From Rhynchopus euleeides (taxonomy: Eukaryota > Euglenozoa > Diplonemea > Diplonemida > Diplonemidae): a DNA stretch of 64,000 nucleotides. The stretch covers positions 124,001-188,000 of the forward strand of contig OY723316.1 in the NCBI GenBank assembly GCA_963210315.1, given 5' to 3'. The notes below the pieces were generated by a model. It was not told the DNA's origin. It searched no databases and saw only the letters and a program-made list of their open reading frames with translations. Position 1 is the stretch's first letter, and each line of letters starts with the position of its first letter. This document shows, piece by piece, positions 61,601-64,000 of this stretch. The position numbers were made by a program, and so were the translations under genes.

Positions 61601-64000
61601 GGACCCAGGCGGCAGTGTCTGACCCCAGGGAAGTGTTGAAAGTGGTGTCCGGGACCCAGGCGGCAGTGTCTGACCCCAAGGAAGTGCTGAAAATGGTGTC
61701 CGGGACCCACGCGGCAGTGTCTGACCCCAGGGAAGTGCTGAAAGTGGTGTCCGGGACCCAGGCGGCAGTGTCTGACCCCAAGGAAGTGCTGAAAATGGTG
61801 TCCGGGACCCAGGCGGCAGTGTCTGACCCCAGGGAAGTGTTGAAAGTGGTGTCCGGGACCCGGGCGGCAGTGTCTGACCCCAAGGAAGTGTTCAAAGTGG
61901 TGTCCGGGACCCAGGCGGCAGTGTCTGACCCCAGGGAAGTGTTGAAAGTGGTGTCCGGGACCCAGGCGGCAGTGTCTGACCCCAGGGAAGTGCTGAAAAT
62001 GGTGTCCGGAACCCGGGCGGCAGTGTCTGACCCCAGGGAAGTGTTGAAAGTGGTGTCCGGGACCCGGGCGGCAGTGTCTGACCCCAAGGAAGTGTTGAAA
62101 GTGGTGTCCGGGACCCAGGCGGCAGTGTCTGACCCCAGGGAAGTGTTGAAAGTGGTGTCCGGGACCCAGGCAGCAGTGTCTGACCCCAGGGAAGTGCTGA
62201 AAATGGTGTCCGGGACCCAGGCGGCAGTGTCTGACCCCAGGGAAGTGTTGAAAGTGGTGTCCGGGACCCGGGCGGCAGTGTCTGACCCCAAGGAAGTGTT
62301 GAAAGTGGTGTCCGGGACCCAGGCGGCAGTGTCTGACCCCAGGGAAGTGTTGAAAGTGGTGTCCGGGACCCAGGCGGCAGTGTCTGACCCCAGGGAAGTG
62401 CTGAAAATGGTGTCCGGGACCCGGGCGGCAGTGTCTGACCCCAAGGAAGTGCTGAAAATGGTGTCCGGGACCCAGGCGGCAGTGTCTGACCCCAGGGAAG
62501 TGTTGAAAGTGGTGTCCGGGACCCAGGCGGCAGTGTCTGACCCCAAGGAAGTGCTGAAAGTGGTGTCCGGGACCCAGGTGGCAGTGTCTGACCCCAGGGA
62601 AGTGTTGAAAGTGGTGTCCGGGACCCAGGCGGCAGTGTCTGACCCCAAGGAAGTGCTGAAAGTGGTGTCCGGGACCCAGGCGGCAGTGTCTGACCCCAGG
62701 GAAGTGCTGAAAATGGTGTCCGGGACCCGGGCGGCAGTGTCTGACCCCAAGGAAGTGCTGAAAATGGTGTCCGGCACCCAAGCGGCAGTGTCTGACCCCA
62801 GGGAAGTGTTGAAAGTGGTGTCCGGGACCCAGGCGGCAGTGTCTGACCCCAGGGAAGTGTTGAAAGTGGTGTCCGGGACCCAGGCGGCAGTGTCTGACCC
62901 CAAGGAAGTGCTGAAAGTGGTGTCCGGGACCCGGGCGGCAGTGTCTGACCCCAAGGAAGTGCTGAAAATGGTGTCCGGGACCCAGGCGGCAGTGTCTGAC
63001 CCCAGGGAAGTGCTGAAAATGGTGTCCGGGACCCGGGCGGCAGTGTCTGACCCCAAGGAAGTGCTGAAAATGGTGTCCGGGACCCAAGCGGCAGTGTCTG
63101 ACCCCAGGGAAGTGTTGAAAGTGGTGTCCGGGACCCAGGCGGCAGTGTCTGACCCCAGGGAAGTGTTGAAAGTGGTGTCCGGGACCCAGGCGGCAGTGTC
63201 TGACCCCAGGGAAGTGCTGAAAATGGTGTCCGGGACCCGGGCGGCAGTGTCTGACCCCAAGGAAGTGCTGAAAATGGTGTCCGGGACCCCGGCGGCAGTG
63301 TCTGACCCCAGGGAAGTGTTGAAAGTGGTGTCCGGGACCAAGGCGGCAGTGTCTGACCCCAGGGAAGTGTTGAAAGTGGTGTCCGGGACCCGGGCGGCAG
63401 TGTCTGACCCCAAGGAAGTGTTGAAAGTGGTGTCCGGGACCCAGGCGGCAGTGTCTGACCCCAGGGAAGTGTTGAAAGTGGTGTCCGGGACCCAGGCGGC
63501 AGTGTCTGACCCCAGGGAAGTGCTGAAAATGGTGTCCGGAACCCGGGCGGCAGTGTCTGACCCCAAGGAAGTGCTGAAAATGGTGTCCGGGACCCAGGCG
63601 GCAGTGTCTGACCCCAGGGAAGTGTTGAAAGTGGTGTCCGGGACCCAGGCGGCAGTGTCTGACCGCAAGGAAGTGCTGAAAGTGGTGTCCGGGACCCAGG
63701 CGGCAGTGTCTGACCCCAGGGAAGTGTTGAAAGTGGTGTCCGGGACCCAGGCGGCAGTGTCTGACCCCAGGGAAGTGCTGAAAATGGTGTCCGGAACCCG
63801 GGCGGCAGTGTCTGACCCCAAGGAAGTGCTGAAAATGGTGTCCGGGACCCAGGCGGCAGTGTCTGACCCCAGGGAAGTGTTGAAAGTGGTGTCCGGGACC
63901 CAGGCGGCAGTGTCTGACCGCAAGGAAGTGCTGAAAGTGGTGTCCGGGACCCAGGCGGCAGTGTCTGACCCCAGGGAAGTGCTGAAAATGGTGTCCGGGA
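55605..64000 (+). repeat. 51-bp satellite, main array, right part (about 165 units, runs off the window)
   Basis: This continues the same satellite and register after the YR element. Rare markers repeat 1,479 bases apart (29 units): ATGCTGTCCGGAACC at 56949 and 58428, GTGTTCAAAG at 56635 and 58114, GACCCACGCG at 56451 and 57930. A third GTGTTCAAAG at 61888 lies 74 units on. Part of this array is a copy of the left array: TGAAGATGG at 49043 and 59240, and GCACTGTCTG at 49834 and 60031, are 10,197 apart, which is 101 units once the 5,046-bp element is removed. Confidence 0.97.

Noticed and set aside
38665-64000. CRISPR array
   Set aside because: The repeats are directly tandem with no unique spacers, no cas genes are present, and the context is eukaryotic.
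1-64000. tRNA or rRNA genes
   Set aside because: No cloverleaf with A and B boxes and no rRNA landmark was recognised by eye; a tRNAscan-SE or Rfam run was not possible.

Overview
What it is: the window reads as nuclear DNA of a eukaryote with a GC-rich, repeat-dense genome. The evidence is a spliced CCR4-NOT subunit gene with GT-AG borders, membrane-anchored class III nucleotide-cyclase-like proteins, a WD40 gene family, several DNA transposon families and two tyrosine-recombinase (YR) retrotransposons. There is no bacterial operon structure. An algal or alveolate protist (a chromerid, for example) would fit, but this is a guess; no single marker fixes the taxon. Layout: 0.9-3.5 kb holds a cyclase-like gene on the minus strand with three frame changes. 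A CNOT3/NOT3-type gene (minus, two exons seen) lies at 5.6-7.5 kb, an intact cyclase-like paralogue (minus) at 10.9-12.6 kb, and a WD40 gene (minus) at 13.9-15.05 kb. The spaces between carry poly-G runs, CA and GGTGT microsatellites, and dispersed short repeats. From 15.27 to 23.72 kb is a nest of DNA transposons bounded by a perfect 34-bp inverted repeat. It contains a small TA-flanked element, a 726-bp element with 21-bp inverted ends, a CACTA-like unit with two genes and subterminal GGGAGTC repeats, a 200-base N gap, and a hAT transposase gene. A 1.14-kb foldback element follows at 23.75-24.89 kb. A 2,405-bp block carrying a WD40 gene and its upstream region occurs at 25.37-27.77 kb and again, with no difference seen, at 32.08-34.48 kb. 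A YR retroelement lies between the copies and the second copy truncates the WD40 gene. Two adjacent TA-flanked elements share one TA at 36.54 kb. From 38.2 kb on the window is nearly all tandem DNA: a 120-bp repeat, a 10-bp repeat (about 98 units), and a 51-bp satellite that runs from 43.7 kb past the window end with higher-order periods of 32 and 29 units. A complete 5,046-bp YR retroelement (50,559-55,604) sits in the satellite. How parts relate: both YR elements have the order Gag-like, tyrosine recombinase, reverse transcriptase/RNase H. I associate this order with VIPER of trypanosomes, whereas the A1-ORFs-B1-A2-B2 split direct repeats of the second element are of Ngaro/VIPER type. Its limits are fixed by an empty site in a homologous part of the same satellite (60,857/60,858), which shows insertion without target duplication. 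The host genes seem unrelated in function. The two cyclase-like paralogues share loss of the first metal-binding aspartate, and the three WD40 genes are paralogues.
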